A DNA stretch of 15,487 nucleotides from positions 1-15,487 of the forward strand of contig SDVU01000310.1 of NCBI GenBank assembly GCA_016256075.1. The letters are read 5' to 3'. Source of the DNA: Dictyocoela muelleri. Its lineage: Eukaryota; Microsporidia. Made by a program: the position numbers and the translations under genes. Below, piece by piece: positions 15,431 through 15,487 of this stretch (the first letter of the stretch is position 1; each line of letters opens with the position of its first letter). The notes beneath the pieces are model-generated. The model searched no databases and was not told where the DNA came from. It worked only from the letters and a program-made list of their open reading frames with translations.

Positions 15431-15487
15431 AATTAAGATTGGCAGTAAGCGGTCAATAACTATTTAAATATAGTAGCAATATATAGT

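Overview
This window is very AT-rich eukaryotic DNA (roughly four fifths A+T by eye) with no intact protein-coding gene that I can support. It reads as a graveyard of transposable elements: a Ty3/gypsy-type LTR retrotransposon, two recognisable DNA-transposon families (Merlin/IS1595-like and pogo/Tigger-like), several foldback MITE-like elements, tRNA-like SINE-like fragments and a set of tandem repeats. Merlin plus Ty3/gypsy plus Tc1/mariner-type elements at this base composition fits a repeat-rich microsporidian or a similar AT-rich parasite or invertebrate. The assignment is an inference, because no host marker gene is present.

Layout. At 1-110 lies a heptamer tandem repeat attached to a minus-strand tRNA-like B box. 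300-420 holds part of a dispersed repeat seen again near 3084-3187. 941-1130 holds two minisatellites. 1171-1994 (minus) is a decayed Merlin transposase with a zinc-binding N-terminus and traces of all three catalytic acidic motifs. 2000-4160 is almost featureless apart from short palindromes and one arm of a dispersed foldback repeat (3678-3790).

4168-9472 is an old LTR retrotransposon with both LTRs, a polypurine tract and gag-protease-RT-RNase H-integrase order. Its RT region is split by a 1,076-bp DNA element (6118-7193; 8-bp flanking repeats). That element is itself interrupted by a 385-bp MITE (6561-6945; perfect 8-bp duplication), which contains a further inverted repeat (6690-6823). 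A foldback element (about 9474-9770), related to the arm at 3678-3790, abuts the 3' LTR.

10267-12079 is a pogo/Tigger-like DNA transposon with matching terminal inverted repeats, TA target duplications, inverted subterminal repeats and a decayed DDE transposase. 12532-12824 is a very clear foldback MITE with 128-bp arms and a perfect 8-bp target duplication. 13359-14100 is a diverged 446-bp-period tandem duplication, followed by a 16-bp minisatellite (14109-14203). 14559-15152 is bounded by 19-bp inverted repeats and contains a possible Merlin zinc-ribbon fragment. The window ends in an A-rich hairpin and a tRNA-like A-box/B-box sequence.

The main story is layered insertion. Three independent non-coding elements carry 8-bp target duplications and G-rich termini, the signature expected of Merlin-type (or hAT-type) transposition, and a Merlin transposase relic lies in the same window. 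I found no CRISPR, rRNA, functional tRNA or host gene.
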